Assembly: GCA_027492205.1 (NCBI GenBank)
Contig: JAOZFN010000011.1
Location: forward strand, 1 to 64,000
Direction of reading: 5' to 3'
From: Thermoproteota archaeon
Lineage (GTDB): Archaea; Korarchaeota; Korarchaeia; Korarchaeales; Korarchaeaceae
Length of the DNA stretch: 64,000 nt
The number at the start of each line of letters is the position of its first letter. The stretch's first letter is position 1. A program made the position numbers and the translations under genes. The notes under the pieces were generated by a model. The model ran no database searches, was not told the DNA's origin, and worked only from the letters and a program-made list of their open reading frames with translations. Below are positions 1-8,092 of the stretch, one piece after another.

Positions 1-1509
1 AAGGTCCAGCTGACGGGTAGGCTGGCTGAGATAGAGGAGGCGCTGGTTGAGAGAGGGGTCGAACTCCGAGGAGTTCAATCGGAGCTCGAGAAACTTAGAG
101 CGAAGTTGCAATCTCTCAGGGAGGAGATTCGCTCTCTCTACGAAAGAAAGCACGCCCTCAAGTTTCGGGCTGAAACACTCACCAAGGCGGCCCTCGGTCT
201 CATGGGCCTCGGGGCCGCGGCGCTCTTCCTCTCATTCCTCACCCCCGGAGTCCCCCGCACTCCGGCGGGCGCCCTCCTCGGGATCGGCCTGGCAGTCTTC
301 ACGTACGCATCAAAGCCGAGGGAAGAATTCCGCAGGATCGAGGGGATGATCCCAGCCATGGAAGCTCAGGAGAGATCCATCTCTGAGGAGATACGGAGGG
401 CTCAACGCCGCGAGGCCAAAATCTCCAGAGAGCTTGAGGGGCTGCGGCAGGAGAGGAGTTCTAGACGGGAGGAGCTCCGAGAGGTCACTGACACCATGGC
501 GTCCCTGACCCGAGATCTGAGGTCGCAGGGCGTCGATCTGCCCCAAGACCTGGCTGACCCGGAATCCGTCGATCCGTCGATCATGAGGTGGGAAGAGATC
601 CTGGAGGAGAAGAGGGCGGAGGCTGCCAAGAGAGAGGAGAACAAGAAACACCTCCTCGAGAAGGAGAGCGACTTGAGGGGCGCCGTTGAAGGGCTGAGAG
701 GTGCCCCCGAGAGGCTCAAGGAGATGGAGAGGGAGTTCGGTAAGGTAAAGGAGGAGCTGGAGAGCCTCACCGAGAGACTGAGGAGACTCGCGGAGCCCGA
801 GCTTCCGGAGCACCTCAGGCCCTACTCCGACGGGCTCCTGGAGTCTTACCAGGAGAGGTTCACCGCGGCCTCCGAGGAGGTTGCAAGAAGGGAGAAGGAG
901 CTGGAGAACCTTCGCGAGAGGAGGAGAGAGCTCGAAGAAGAGCTGAAGGCCCTCGAGGGCATCGAGGAGAAGGTCAAGGACGCTGAGGACAGGCTGAAAG
1001 AGCTCGAGAGGGAACTCAAGGTCGTGAGGCTCGCTATAAGCCTCCTCGAGGACTCGGCAGAGGCCACCAGGAGGTCCATAAGGCCCGCCATCGAGGAGGG
1101 CATGTCCAGGATACTCCCGACGATCACGAGCGGGAGGTACGGCAGGGTCAGGATAGACGAGGCCACGTTCGAGGTCAGCGTGTACGACTCCGACGCCGGG
1201 GCCTACGTGAGGCTGGACAGGTTCAGCGGGGGAACCGTCGACCAGGTCCTCCTGGCCATGAGGCTGGCCTTCACGCTCTCGGTCGTCCCCAAGATGAGGG
1301 GCACGCACCCGGAGTTCCTCTTCATGGACGAGGTCCTGGCATCGAGCGACTCCGACAGGAGGCGCCAGATAATGGAGCTGGTGGCCAAGAACCTCAGGAG
1401 GAGCTTCGCCCAGATAGTCGTGATAAGCCACCAGGAGGACGTGCTGAGGCAGGCGGACAGGAGCCTGGTGCTCAGGGAGGGTGAGGTGGTCAGGGCCGGG
1501 GCAACCTGA
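1..1509 (+). CDS. SbcC/Rad50-like or YhaN-like coiled-coil ATPase, 3' part
   Basis: The frame is open from base 1, so the N-terminus with Walker A lies outside the window. Visible are a coiled coil, a hydrophobic hairpin (roughly bases 190-310), a second long Glu/Arg-rich coiled coil, and a C-terminal ABC ATPase lobe. That lobe has the signature FSGGTVDQV, Walker B FLFMDEVLASSD and a switch histidine in VVISHQED. A membrane-like hairpin inside the coiled coil is typical of the YhaN family rather than canonical Rad50, so a membrane-associated SMC-like ATPase is likely. No Mre11-like partner is visible, although it could lie upstream. The last 88 bases of coding sequence recur twice downstream (5319-5417 and 6154-6252), which points to former paralogs or rearrangement here. 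Confidence 0.85.
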   Translation, partial: KVQLTGRLAEIEEALVERGVELRGVQSELEKLRAKLQSLREEIRSLYERKHALKFRAETLTKAALGLMGLGAAALFLSFLTPGVPRTPAGALLGIGLAVFTYASKPREEFRRIEGMIPAMEAQERSISEEIRRAQRREAKISRELEGLRQERSSRREELREVTDTMASLTRDLRSQGVDLPQDLADPESVDPSIMRWEEILEEKRAEAAKREENKKHLLEKESDLRGAVEGLRGAPERLKEMEREFGKVKEELESLTERLRRLAEPELPEHLRPYSDGLLESYQERFTAASEEVARREKELENLRERRRELEEELKALEGIEEKVKDAEDRLKELERELKVVRLAISLLEDSAEATRRSIRPAIEEGMSRILPTITSGRYGRVRIDEATFEVSVYDSDAGAYVRLDRFSGGTVDQVLLAMRLAFTLSVVPKMRGTHPEFLFMDEVLASSDSDRRRQIMELVAKNLRRSFAQIVVISHQEDVLRQADRSLVLREGEVVRAGAT

Positions 1510-1658
1510 TAGGATCTGCTCAGAGTTGGCTCCTAAAGGGGGCCCTCGATTGAGAATGTTGCCGGGGGTCAGGGAGATCGCATAACCATTCAACCCTTAG
1601 TGAGTCAGCCCTAGGCTCCCGGTGAGGCGGGCCGCGGCGCTCATGGCTGTCAGTGTGC

Positions 1659-1698
1659 TTATAAATTAGCTGACAATGGACTGTCAACTTATTTATAA
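1659..1698. promoter_or_regulatory. Inverted repeat overlapping TATA boxes
   Basis: Two 17-base arms (1659-1675 and 1682-1698) are inverted copies, 15 of 17 pairing, around a 6-base centre. The core is CTGACA...TGTCAA, with AT-rich TATAAAT-like outer ends. The right end (TTTATAAA, 1692-1699) is 27-30 bases before the ATG at 1724, as for a leaderless archaeal promoter. I infer an operator for a dimeric regulator of the next gene. Confidence 0.55.
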
Positions 1699-1723
1699 AT
1701 AAGTGGTCACTCCGACGTCAGAG

Positions 1724-3208
1724 ATGCTCCCAGAGCTGTCCCGCCAGAACCCCTGGTGGGTCGATCCCGGGGCCATAGAGAGGGACCCGCTGATCGAGGC
1801 CTGGGAGAGGTCCAGGCTCCGGTGGGACCCCCGAATAAGGCACACGTTCGACCTGGAGAGCGACGCCGTCTACACGCTCAGAGGTCCCCGGCAGATAGGC
1901 AAGTCAACGACGCTCAAGCTGATGATCAGGGACCTGCTGTCGAGGGGGGTGGAGCCTCAGAGGATACTCTACTACTCCTGCGACCTCGTCGAGGGCCCCA
2001 GGCGCCTGCTCGAGGTGCTGCGCTCTTACCTGGGCTGGGCGAGGAGGCTCACCCGCGAGAGGCTGTACCTCTTTCTAGACGAGGTTTCGTCGGTCAGGGA
2101 TTGGCAGCTGGCGGTCAAACAGCTCGCGGATCTCGGCGAGCTGAGGGGCTGCACCCTCGTGCTGACGGGCTCGCACTCCCTCGACGTGAAGAGATCCTCG
2201 GAGAGGATGCCCGGCAGGAGGGGCCGGGCCTCCACCCCCCTCGACAAGATCATGCTCCCCATGAAGTTCGCCGAGTACGTCGAGAGCCTGGATGAGGAGA
2301 TCGCGGGACTCTTGAGGAGGGCGGGGCTCCTGTCCAGGTCTGAGAGGCTGAGGGTCGTCCAGGAGGTTGCCTCCGGGGACCTGCCCCCGGAGGTGAGCCT
2401 GCTCGCGCCGCTGGTCGACAGGCTAAACGGCCTGCTCGAGAGCTACCTGATCACCGGCGGAATGCCTCGAGCGGTGAACGAGTTCTTGAGCCGCGGGTCC
2501 ATCCCGAGCTCTGCCTATCGGGTCTACGTGGACTTCGTGATCGGGGACCTGGCGAGGTGGGGGCTTCAGGAGCTCTACCTCAGGCAGGTGATACGCGCCG
2601 TCATCGAAACACTGGGCAGTCCAGTCTCCTGGGTCTCCCTCAGGGAGAGGACGGATCTGGGGAGTCACGTTACCGTTCAAAGGTACGTCGACGCTCTCGA
2701 GGCCAGCTTCGTCTTGCTCCGCCTCTACCACCTCAACTCAGTGAGATCGGGGCCCGACCCGAGGAAGAACAAGAAGCTCTACATCAGGGATCCCTTCCTG
2801 TTCCACGCGCTGAGGGGCTGGGTCACGTCGAGCGATCCGTACGAGGAGAGTCTCAGGGCAGTGGGGGATCCGGAGCTCGCCTCCAGGCTGGTCGAGGGGG
2901 TGGTGGCCGACCACCTCGTGAGGCTGGCCTTCGCGGCCTCCGAGGCTCCGGAGAGCTTTGAGTGCGAGAACTTCCTCCTGTACTGGAGGGGTAAGAAGGG
3001 GCGCGAGGTGGACTTCGCGCTCAGGCTTCGAAGCCGCTGGCTACCCGTCGAGGTGAAGTTTCAGCGGAGCGTCGGGAGGGGCGATCTGACGGGGATCCTC
3101 AGGTTCAGGGGAGGTGGGAGGGGTGGAATCGTGCTGACCAGAGACCTGCTGGGTGAGAGGGCCGGCGTCTCGATGGTCCCCGCATCACTCTTCCTCCTGC
3201 TCGTCTGA
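1724..3208 (+). CDS. AAA ATPase with C-terminal DUF4143 domain
   Basis: This is an AAA_14/DUF4143 protein of about 494 residues. It starts with the family-typical RQNPWW motif, followed by Walker A GPRQIGKST, Walker B LYLFLDEV, a sensor-like LTGSHS, and a C-terminal PD-(D/E)XK-like end (GREVDF...LPVEVKFQ). Such ATPases are abundant in archaeal accessory regions; their biological role is poorly known and no substrate can be given. A GTG at 1703 would add seven residues, but ATG 1724 is preferred because TATA box 1692-1699 sits 27-30 bases upstream. It stands alone with its own promoter and possible operator. Confidence 0.85.
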   Translation: MLPELSRQNPWWVDPGAIERDPLIEAWERSRLRWDPRIRHTFDLESDAVYTLRGPRQIGKSTTLKLMIRDLLSRGVEPQRILYYSCDLVEGPRRLLEVLRSYLGWARRLTRERLYLFLDEVSSVRDWQLAVKQLADLGELRGCTLVLTGSHSLDVKRSSERMPGRRGRASTPLDKIMLPMKFAEYVESLDEEIAGLLRRAGLLSRSERLRVVQEVASGDLPPEVSLLAPLVDRLNGLLESYLITGGMPRAVNEFLSRGSIPSSAYRVYVDFVIGDLARWGLQELYLRQVIRAVIETLGSPVSWVSLRERTDLGSHVTVQRYVDALEASFVLLRLYHLNSVRSGPDPRKNKKLYIRDPFLFHALRGWVTSSDPYEESLRAVGDPELASRLVEGVVADHLVRLAFAASEAPESFECENFLLYWRGKKGREVDFALRLRSRWLPVEVKFQRSVGRGDLTGILRFRGGGRGGIVLTRDLLGERAGVSMVPASLFLLLV

Positions 3209-3308
3209 GTCCGCGAACCCACAATTCTTCTCTAGGGGGCGGCCTGAGTCAGGTTGAGGAAGTTTCCGATCGGAGAACCATTTTTAGCAGGGGCAGACCT
3301 TATCCTTG

Positions 3309-4349
3309 ATGAGCCCCGTCACTGGGATCACGTTTACCGACTTCAAGGGAATAAGAAAGGGACGCGTGAGCCTGGAGAGGTTCACCCTACTCATCGGGAG
3401 GAACAACTCTGGCAAGAGCTCCGTGCTGGAGGCGCTGTTTCTGCTTCCCCTCCCCTACAGGGAAACCCCTTACGGAAACGCCCTGTCGGCGATCAGGTCT
3501 CTTCACGACACCCTGGGGAGCAGGAGCTTCTCGTTCCTCCTCAGGGACTACATCTCAGAGGGGTGCAGGGTGGAGTACGACGTGGACAATGGAGTCAGGG
3601 CCGCCTTCTCGTGCGTCCCAGCGGACGGGGTGATTGACGCGGAGATGAGCTGGTTCAAAGGCGCAGACCGCGCGGCCTCGATGAGGCTGAGATTGGGGGA
3701 GGGACTAGAACTCCTACACCCAAAGGTACACGAGATCTCAGAGATTAGGAAGAAGCTCAAGTCGCTGGGGGTTCCAGAGACCCTGCTCATTCACCCCAGC
3801 CTGATTCAGGCGGGCTGGGACTACATCAAGGCTCAGTGGGGGAGGGTGACGCAGCGTGGCCTCGACAGGAAGGTCGCGAGGGAGCTGAGCAGGCTCGTCG
3901 GGGGGAATTACGTGGGAATGACCCTCGAGCCCCTCTTGAGGGAGAAGATCTCGCTGAACCTTCAGGATGAGGAGGGGAGGAGGATAAGGCTGGGCGACCT
4001 TGGAGATGGCGTCCAGATACTCGCCACGGTCATGCTCCTCGTGAGGCTGACCGGGCCCGATCTGCTCCTGTGGGACGACCTGGAGGCGCACCTGAATCCA
4101 CAGCTCCTGTCCTTCACCCTACGATGGCTGGATGAACTGGCCGCGGGCGGAGTGCAGGTGGTCACCTCGACCCACAGCCTCGAGGTCCTCCGTTACGCGT
4201 CTCAGCTCCTCGGCGACAGGGAGTGGTTCGGTGTGAGGCTGCTCACGCTTAGGGACGGAGAGCTCAGGCCGATCTCCCTCACCAGAGACAAGCTGGATGA
4301 GCTTCTCGAGGCTGGCGTAGATGTGAGGGTGGCGGAGGCTCTTCTATGA
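3309..4349 (+). CDS. RecF/OLD-like AAA ATPase of an ATPase-Toprim pair
   Basis: A 346-residue ATPase of the AAA_15/AAA_21 (OLD/RecF) type. Walker A is GRNNSGKSS near residue 28. The C-terminal lobe has the signature-like LGDLGDGVQ, Walker B LLLWDDLEAHL with the expected acidic pair, and switch histidine VVTSTHSLEVL. The long coiled coil of SMC proteins is absent. TATA box ATTTTTAG (3280-3287) lies 22-29 bases before ATG 3309; a TTG at 3306 is less likely. The stop overlaps the next start (ATGA), so the two proteins are co-translated. The layout matches two-gene defence systems in which an OLD-like ATPase restrains a Toprim effector (PARIS, class 2 OLD); that role is inferred from context. Confidence 0.8.
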   Translation: MSPVTGITFTDFKGIRKGRVSLERFTLLIGRNNSGKSSVLEALFLLPLPYRETPYGNALSAIRSLHDTLGSRSFSFLLRDYISEGCRVEYDVDNGVRAAFSCVPADGVIDAEMSWFKGADRAASMRLRLGEGLELLHPKVHEISEIRKKLKSLGVPETLLIHPSLIQAGWDYIKAQWGRVTQRGLDRKVARELSRLVGGNYVGMTLEPLLREKISLNLQDEEGRRIRLGDLGDGVQILATVMLLVRLTGPDLLLWDDLEAHLNPQLLSFTLRWLDELAAGGVQVVTSTHSLEVLRYASQLLGDREWFGVRLLTLRDGELRPISLTRDKLDELLEAGVDVRVAEALL

Positions 4350-5071
4350 GGCTGGCACCCCTCTCTCCCACTTCCCCAACGGCCGCGAACCTGGAGAGGT
4401 TCTCTCGACGGCTGGGGCTCAGAGACCTCCTGGTGGCGGAGCTCAGAGACAAGGTCGCTGTTCTGGGAGACGGGACCCCCGACGATCTTGTGCTGGCAGT
4501 GCTTGCGCACAGGCTCGACGGAAGGGACGTCCTGGGAGTCGTAAAACCGGAGTACACGGGTCCATCCTCGGTCAAGGCTGTGAAGGCAATTTACAGCGTT
4601 CCCCAGTTCCGCCGGGTGAGCAGGTTCCTCCTGACCATCGATCAAGAGGACCTAGACCTACCTGAAGTGAGGAGCCGAGTGGAGTGGGAGCTCCGTGCGG
4701 TTGGCATGGCGACGTCAGACCAAGGCGAAGAAGAGGGAGGTAGGTTGCTCCGCTACTCATGCGAGTTTACCGGAGCTGCGCTGGAGCTGATCGTCGTGAT
4801 AAGCGGACTCGACGGGGTTCCTTATCCTAAGCACACGGTTGAGGATCACCTACTGATGGCCGCTGAGCGCCTCCTAGGCGAGGAGTCGGTGCCCTCGGGA
4901 GTGAGAGATCCAAAGAGGGCCTGGGCTATTCTGCGCGAGAGGCACGATGAGATCTTCGCTCGGCTACTGGGGGCAAATCGTGACCTGCTCAGAGAGCTTT
5001 TCCCACAGCACATCCGCGCTCTGGAGATCCTCCATGCGGCGAACTCCGGGGAAGATGACGTGAGTCGATGA
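4346..5071 (+). CDS. Toprim-like partner of the AAA ATPase (DUF4435/DUF3226-like)
   Basis: A 241-residue soluble protein whose ATG overlaps the stop of the ATPase gene. Family assignment is by weak motif reading. LLTIDQEDLDLP could be the Toprim DxD strand, and PYPKHTVEDHLL resembles the GTLEDLLL segment of DUF4435/DUF3226 Toprim-fold proteins. The N-terminal glutamate motif is unclear. If correct, this is the nuclease-like effector regulated by the preceding ATPase, comparable to AriB of PARIS. It could instead be an unrelated accessory subunit. No frameshift is seen, so this pair looks intact, unlike the pair at 7606-9081. Confidence 0.55.
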   Translation: MRLAPLSPTSPTAANLERFSRRLGLRDLLVAELRDKVAVLGDGTPDDLVLAVLAHRLDGRDVLGVVKPEYTGPSSVKAVKAIYSVPQFRRVSRFLLTIDQEDLDLPEVRSRVEWELRAVGMATSDQGEEEGGRLLRYSCEFTGAALELIVVISGLDGVPYPKHTVEDHLLMAAERLLGEESVPSGVRDPKRAWAILRERHDEIFARLLGANRDLLRELFPQHIRALEILHAANSGEDDVSR

Positions 5072-5261
5072 AAGGAAGGAGAGGACCTCTTCTACGTTTA
5101 TTTCACACCTCGTCCCACGGCCTGACTCTCCCGGCCTCGGGGGGCTACCCGAAGAGCCTGAGGAAGCAAGGTTTGAGCAGCTCTACAGGGAGGATCTCTG
5201 AGATCCTTTGAATGAGAACAGAGTTCGAGCTCTTTGAGAGGCGAATGCCTGGTGTGAAGGT

Positions 5262-5417
5262 GGGCGTGAGGCTTCGTCTCTGCTGACGGAGTTTTTCGGG
5301 GTCGTGGGATCTCGACGCTTCGCCCAGATTGTGGTGATAAGCCACCAAGAGGACGTGCTGAGGCAGGCCGACAGGCACCTGGTGCTCAGGGAGGGGGAGG
5401 TGGTCAACTCGAGCTAG
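5262..5417 (+). pseudogene. Remnant of the 3' end of an SbcC/YhaN-like gene (copy 2)
   Basis: Bases 5319-5406 align without gaps to 1405-1492, the last coding bases of the first gene, and read FAQIVVISHQEDVLRQADRH to a stop at 5415-5417. The upstream 57 bases resemble those before copy 3 (from 6103) but have no open frame. Copies 2 and 3 share bases that differ from copy 1, so they derive from one paralog. Within the otherwise gene-free stretch 5072-5512 I see only this remnant and the promoter of the next gene. Confidence 0.75.
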
Positions 5418-5512
5418 CCTCTGGGTCCCTGAAGTTCTCTTCCGCTCCTCTGCCCTGACATGGCGTTCGCCCCAGAGACGCTCGGATCCCGGAAGTTTTA
5501 AGGAGGGCTAAG

Positions 5513-5803
5513 GTGAAAGCTTGGATCCAGCCTGTGGAGGGGAAGTTGTTGAACACCGAAGAAGAGCGCCTACTGAGGAGGATTTCCGTGAACCCCAAGG
5601 TCATGGCTGGCAAGCCCGTGATCAGGGGCACCCGGATAACGGTAGAGCAGATACTGCGCCTGCTCGCGCAGGGGCTGTCTCCAGAGGAGATACTTCGAGA
5701 CTTCCCCCACTTGACCGAGGAGGATCTGAGGGCCGCGCTGCTCTACGCCTCTAAGGTCTTGGAGGGTGAGGAGATATTCCCCGCCGCGGAGGCAGAGACC
5801 TGA
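5513..5803 (+). CDS. DUF433 antitoxin-like protein
   Basis: A 96-residue protein with the DUF433 signature: ISVNPKVMAGKPVIRGTRIT, then QILRLLAQGLSPEEIL and a C-terminal helix. DUF433 proteins carry a small DNA-binding helical domain and act as antitoxins of PIN-like DUF5615 toxins. A remnant of such a toxin follows directly, which supports the call. The GTG at 5513 is only 12-20 bases below the TATA box GTTTTAAGG (5493-5501), so a later GTG (5534) may be the real start; the conserved domain begins well after both. Its toxin is broken, so it may be an orphan. Confidence 0.8.
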   Translation: MKAWIQPVEGKLLNTEEERLLRRISVNPKVMAGKPVIRGTRITVEQILRLLAQGLSPEEILRDFPHLTEEDLRAALLYASKVLEGEEIFPAAEAET

Positions 5804-6064
5804 AGTTCCTAGTCGACGAGAGCGCCGGGATCGCGCTCCACAGGGAGCTCATCTCAAGGGGTTTTGACTCCAAGTCTGTGATAGAGGAGATGAGGGACGA
5901 GGGGACTGAGGCTGAGGGACGAGAGGACGGAGAATAAGATCCGGCGGACCCTTGATGTTATAGAGAGGTTCGGCCTGGATCTCTACGGTCGGCTGATTGT
6001 GATCTCAGATGCCAGGATTAGGGTCAGGAGGCTTCGGGAGGAGGCCTTCGGCTCTAGTACCTAA
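5800..6064 (+). pseudogene. DUF5615 PIN-like toxin, internally deleted
   Basis: The start (LKFLVDESAGIALHRELISR) and the end (DVIERFGLDLYGRLIVISD, then RIRVRRL) match the two ends of the Mut7-C-like DUF5615 toxin. The middle part, normally holding the TNDKDFG catalytic strand, is missing, and the two ends are in different frames. The first frame stops soon after EEMRDEGTEAEG; the second runs to a TAA at 6062-6064. The only start available in the overlap with the antitoxin is a CTG in CTGA (5800-5803). I call it a dead toxin. Confidence 0.7.
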
Positions 6065-6102
6065 TCCTGCCTCTGAGAGCCTCACATCGGTTGGCCGTAG
6101 CG

Positions 6103-6252
6103 TGGGGGCTTCGCCTCTACCAACGGGGTTTTCGACGTCGTGGAAATCTGGTTTTCGCCCAGATAGTCGTGATAAGCCACCAAGAGGACGTGCTGAGGCA
6201 GGCCGACAGGCACCTGGTGCTCAGGGAGGGGGAGGTGGTCAGGTCAGGCTGA
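6103..6252 (+). pseudogene. Remnant of the 3' end of an SbcC/YhaN-like gene (copy 3)
   Basis: Bases 6154-6241 repeat the last 88 coding bases of the first gene and differ from copy 2 (5319-5406) at only a few positions. The frame ends GEVVRSG-stop at 6250-6252. The preceding 51 bases also resemble those before copy 2, so the duplicated block is about 150 bp. The rest of 6065-6432 shows only the promoter of the next gene (GTTTTAATC near 6387-6395). Confidence 0.75.
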
Positions 6253-6432
6253 GCCCGTGCGTGCCTCCCTCTGATGAGCTCGGCGACCTCCCTCCCCTCG
6301 CTTGCCTTGCGCGAGTTGCGATACCGCGCCGCGCTTGATAGGAGGCTAACCTCCTGAGCTGGCTAGATCCCCAACCTCAATAGAGAAGTTTTAATCGCCG
6401 CCTCTCCAATTAGCTTGGTGATCTAGGGAACC

Positions 6433-6684
6433 GTGAAGGTGAACGAGGCGGTTCTAGAACTAATCAAGGACAGGCTCAGGGAGATAGCGGAGAGGCTAAG
6501 GGAGCTGAAGTCTCGAATTCAGTACTTTGAGCGGAAGCACGCAATGTCGAGCAGAGAGTTCCTCAGGAGGTACAGGTCGGGGGAGCTGGGCGACGATCAA
6601 GACTTCATGGAGTGGGAGGCGTGCCTCACGCTGGTTGAGGAGCTAGATAGGGAGAGGGAGGCGCTGAGAGGGGCGCTGGAGTGA
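6433..6684 (+). CDS. Small coiled-coil protein, probable TumA-like antitoxin
   Basis: An 83-residue charged helical protein with heptad-like Leu/Arg/Glu repeats (LIKDRLREIAERLRELKSRI) followed by a conserved-looking FERKHAMSSREFLRRYRSGE and an acidic end. It begins with GTG and its stop overlaps the GTG of the next gene, a TumE-like DUF6516 protein. Small helical proteins in this place serve as the antitoxin. I recognise no DNA-binding motif. The call rests mainly on its partner. Confidence 0.65.
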   Translation: MKVNEAVLELIKDRLREIAERLRELKSRIQYFERKHAMSSREFLRRYRSGELGDDQDFMEWEACLTLVEELDREREALRGALE

Positions 6685-7081
6685 GCAGCAGCGAGGTAGC
6701 GTCCTACCTAGAGCGGTTGGTCAGGTCAGCCTCAAACTCACCCTACGTCGAGGGAGTGGGGGTCATCTCGCGATTCATCGACAGGCGAGGGGGATACTTG
6801 AGGTTCCGGGCCGACTTCATCGACGGATCTCGACTCTTCGCCTTCGAGTTTGTGGACGCCCGCCTTAGGAGGCTGAGATACTCCTACCACTACCAGGACG
6901 CGTCCGGAGATCTCATCTTCAGGTATGACAATGCTCCGCACCACCCTGAGGTTCGAACACACCCGCATCACAAGCACACGCCGCAGGGGGTCGTTGAGGC
7001 GGAGAGCCCTCGACATTCTTAGAGGTGCTCTATGAGATTGAGAGGGCTGTTGAGGCGAAGAGGGGGCAACCGAGAGTGTAA
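6681..7081 (+). pseudogene. TumE-like toxin (DUF6516), frameshifted near its C-terminus
   Basis: The frame from GTG 6681 encodes the DUF6516/TumE core: GYLRFRADFIDGSRLFAFEF, then YSYHYQDASGDLIFRYDN and APHHPEVRTHPHHKH. It stops at 7020-7022 after an atypical end. Shifting frame by one base near 7003-7010 restores the expected tail (STFLEVLYEIERAVEAKRG), ending at 7079-7081. One missing C in the run after GGAGAG would explain it. The product is either truncated by about 25 residues, read through, or the base is a sequencing error. The partner antitoxin is intact. Confidence 0.7.
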
Positions 7082-7332
7082 GGGGCTTTTGGCTATAGGG
7101 GGGCTCTCTTGGGCCCTTCCCCCCAGCCTTTCAAGCACAGACAAGGAGCCCCATGAGCCGGGCTCACCAAGATGAACCGAGTGGGTTGAGGCCCACGCTG
7201 GCGCCTTGTCGCACTCAGTCGTCCTGAGGAGCGTTCGACGGCCCTGAGCCCTACCCAAAAGTCCAATTCACTCTGAGCAGAAGCTTCTCTCATGGAACCA
7301 TTTTTAGTTGAAGGCGCCTCCCTCTGATTGAG

Positions 7333-7554
7333 ATGGGCGAGAGGCTGAGGTTCAGGGTGATCATAGAGAGGGACGAGGACGGGATGTACGTGGTTCAGTG
7401 CCCCGCCCTCCCGGGCTGCGTGTCCCAGGGGAGAACTAGGGAGGAGGCCTTGGAGAACATAAAAGACGCCATTAAGGGGTACCTGGAGAGCCTGAGGAAG
7501 CATGGGGAGCCGCTCCCAGAGGTGGAGGAGGACACGGTGGAGGTAGTTGCCTAG
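7333..7554 (+). CDS. hicB: HicB family antitoxin
   Basis: A 73-residue partial-RNase-H-fold HicB: FRVIIERDEDGMYVVQCPAL, PGCVSQGRTREEALENIKDA and a C-terminal EDTVEVVA. It has no DNA-binding extension, as usual for short HicB proteins. TATA box ATTTTTAG (7300-7307) lies 26-33 bases before the ATG. The promoter shares the 13-base string GAACCATTTTTAG with the ATPase gene at 3309. A HicA start overlaps its end, but that toxin is cut short. Confidence 0.9.
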   Translation: MGERLRFRVIIERDEDGMYVVQCPALPGCVSQGRTREEALENIKDAIKGYLESLRKHGEPLPEVEEDTVEVVA

Positions 7555-7620
7555 GCTACCAGTTCTGTCTGGGAGAGAGCTGGTCAAGATCCTCGAGAAG
7601 ATCGGCTACGAGGAATCGCG
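7547..7620 (+). pseudogene. hicA: HicA toxin, 5' fragment only
   Basis: The TTG at 7547 opens RLPVLSGRELVKILEKIGYE, the conserved N-terminus of HicA mRNA interferases. The similarity then ends abruptly near 7610, exactly where the oppositely oriented Toprim-like gene finishes (stop at 7606-7608). The dsRBD-like catalytic part with its active histidine (GSHVVL region) is absent. I infer that arrival of the 7606-9081 module, or a deletion, removed the rest. The antitoxin gene is left alone. Confidence 0.7.
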
Positions 7621-8092
7621 GCTCTTTAGGGCCTTCCTCAACTCGAGGATTACACCCTTCAGCTCCTTGAATTCCTTGCTTTGGTCTACTTCATCTAATA
7701 ACCTCTCAAACTTGGCCTGCACGCGCCTCGCGTTGATGACCCTGTGGAGTTCCTTCCAGTCGCCTGGCAGGCCCAGCTTCGTCACGTCCACCCCCCGCCA
7801 TCCTCGCCGCCCTCAGAACCCAGGCCTCGAGCACCGGGCAGATGATCACGAGATAGGATACTCCACCCATGCTCCTGAGCACCTTGAGGTGGCCTAGGTC
7901 GCGCTCCAGTCTGAACTCCTCCAGGCGTCGAGGTTGAGGCGACTCCGGATCCTCGTCCACGATGCCTATGCTCGGCCCTCTGAGGACCCTCTTTAGGACC
8001 TCTCCTTTGCCGCTGCTGTGCCTTATCTCACGCCCCGGGACTCCGAGCTTCACGATCAGGGCCGCGTCGGGGGAGCACTCCACGTAGATCAC
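7606..8092 (-). pseudogene. Toprim-like protein of a second ATPase-Toprim pair, one frameshift
   Basis: The gene starts at GTG 8092, overlapping the stop of the ATPase (GTGA). The N-terminus IYVECSPDAALIVKLG and the strand SIGIVDEDPES fit the conserved Glu and DxD of the Toprim fold; VIICPVLEAWVL follows. At a run of six C on the + strand (7791-7796) the frame breaks. Removing one base joins RAARMAG to VDVTKLGLPGDWKELHRVIN and a helical end RLLDEVDQSKEF, giving about 161 residues. The tract could be an assembly error, a real inactivation or a slippery, phase-variable site. The 3' end abuts the hicA fragment. Confidence 0.65.

Noticed and set aside
310-1593. Long minus-strand frame opposite the first gene
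   Set aside because: A shadow of the GC-rich coding strand; composition is Leu/Pro-rich without any family motif, while the + frame has clear ATPase motifs.
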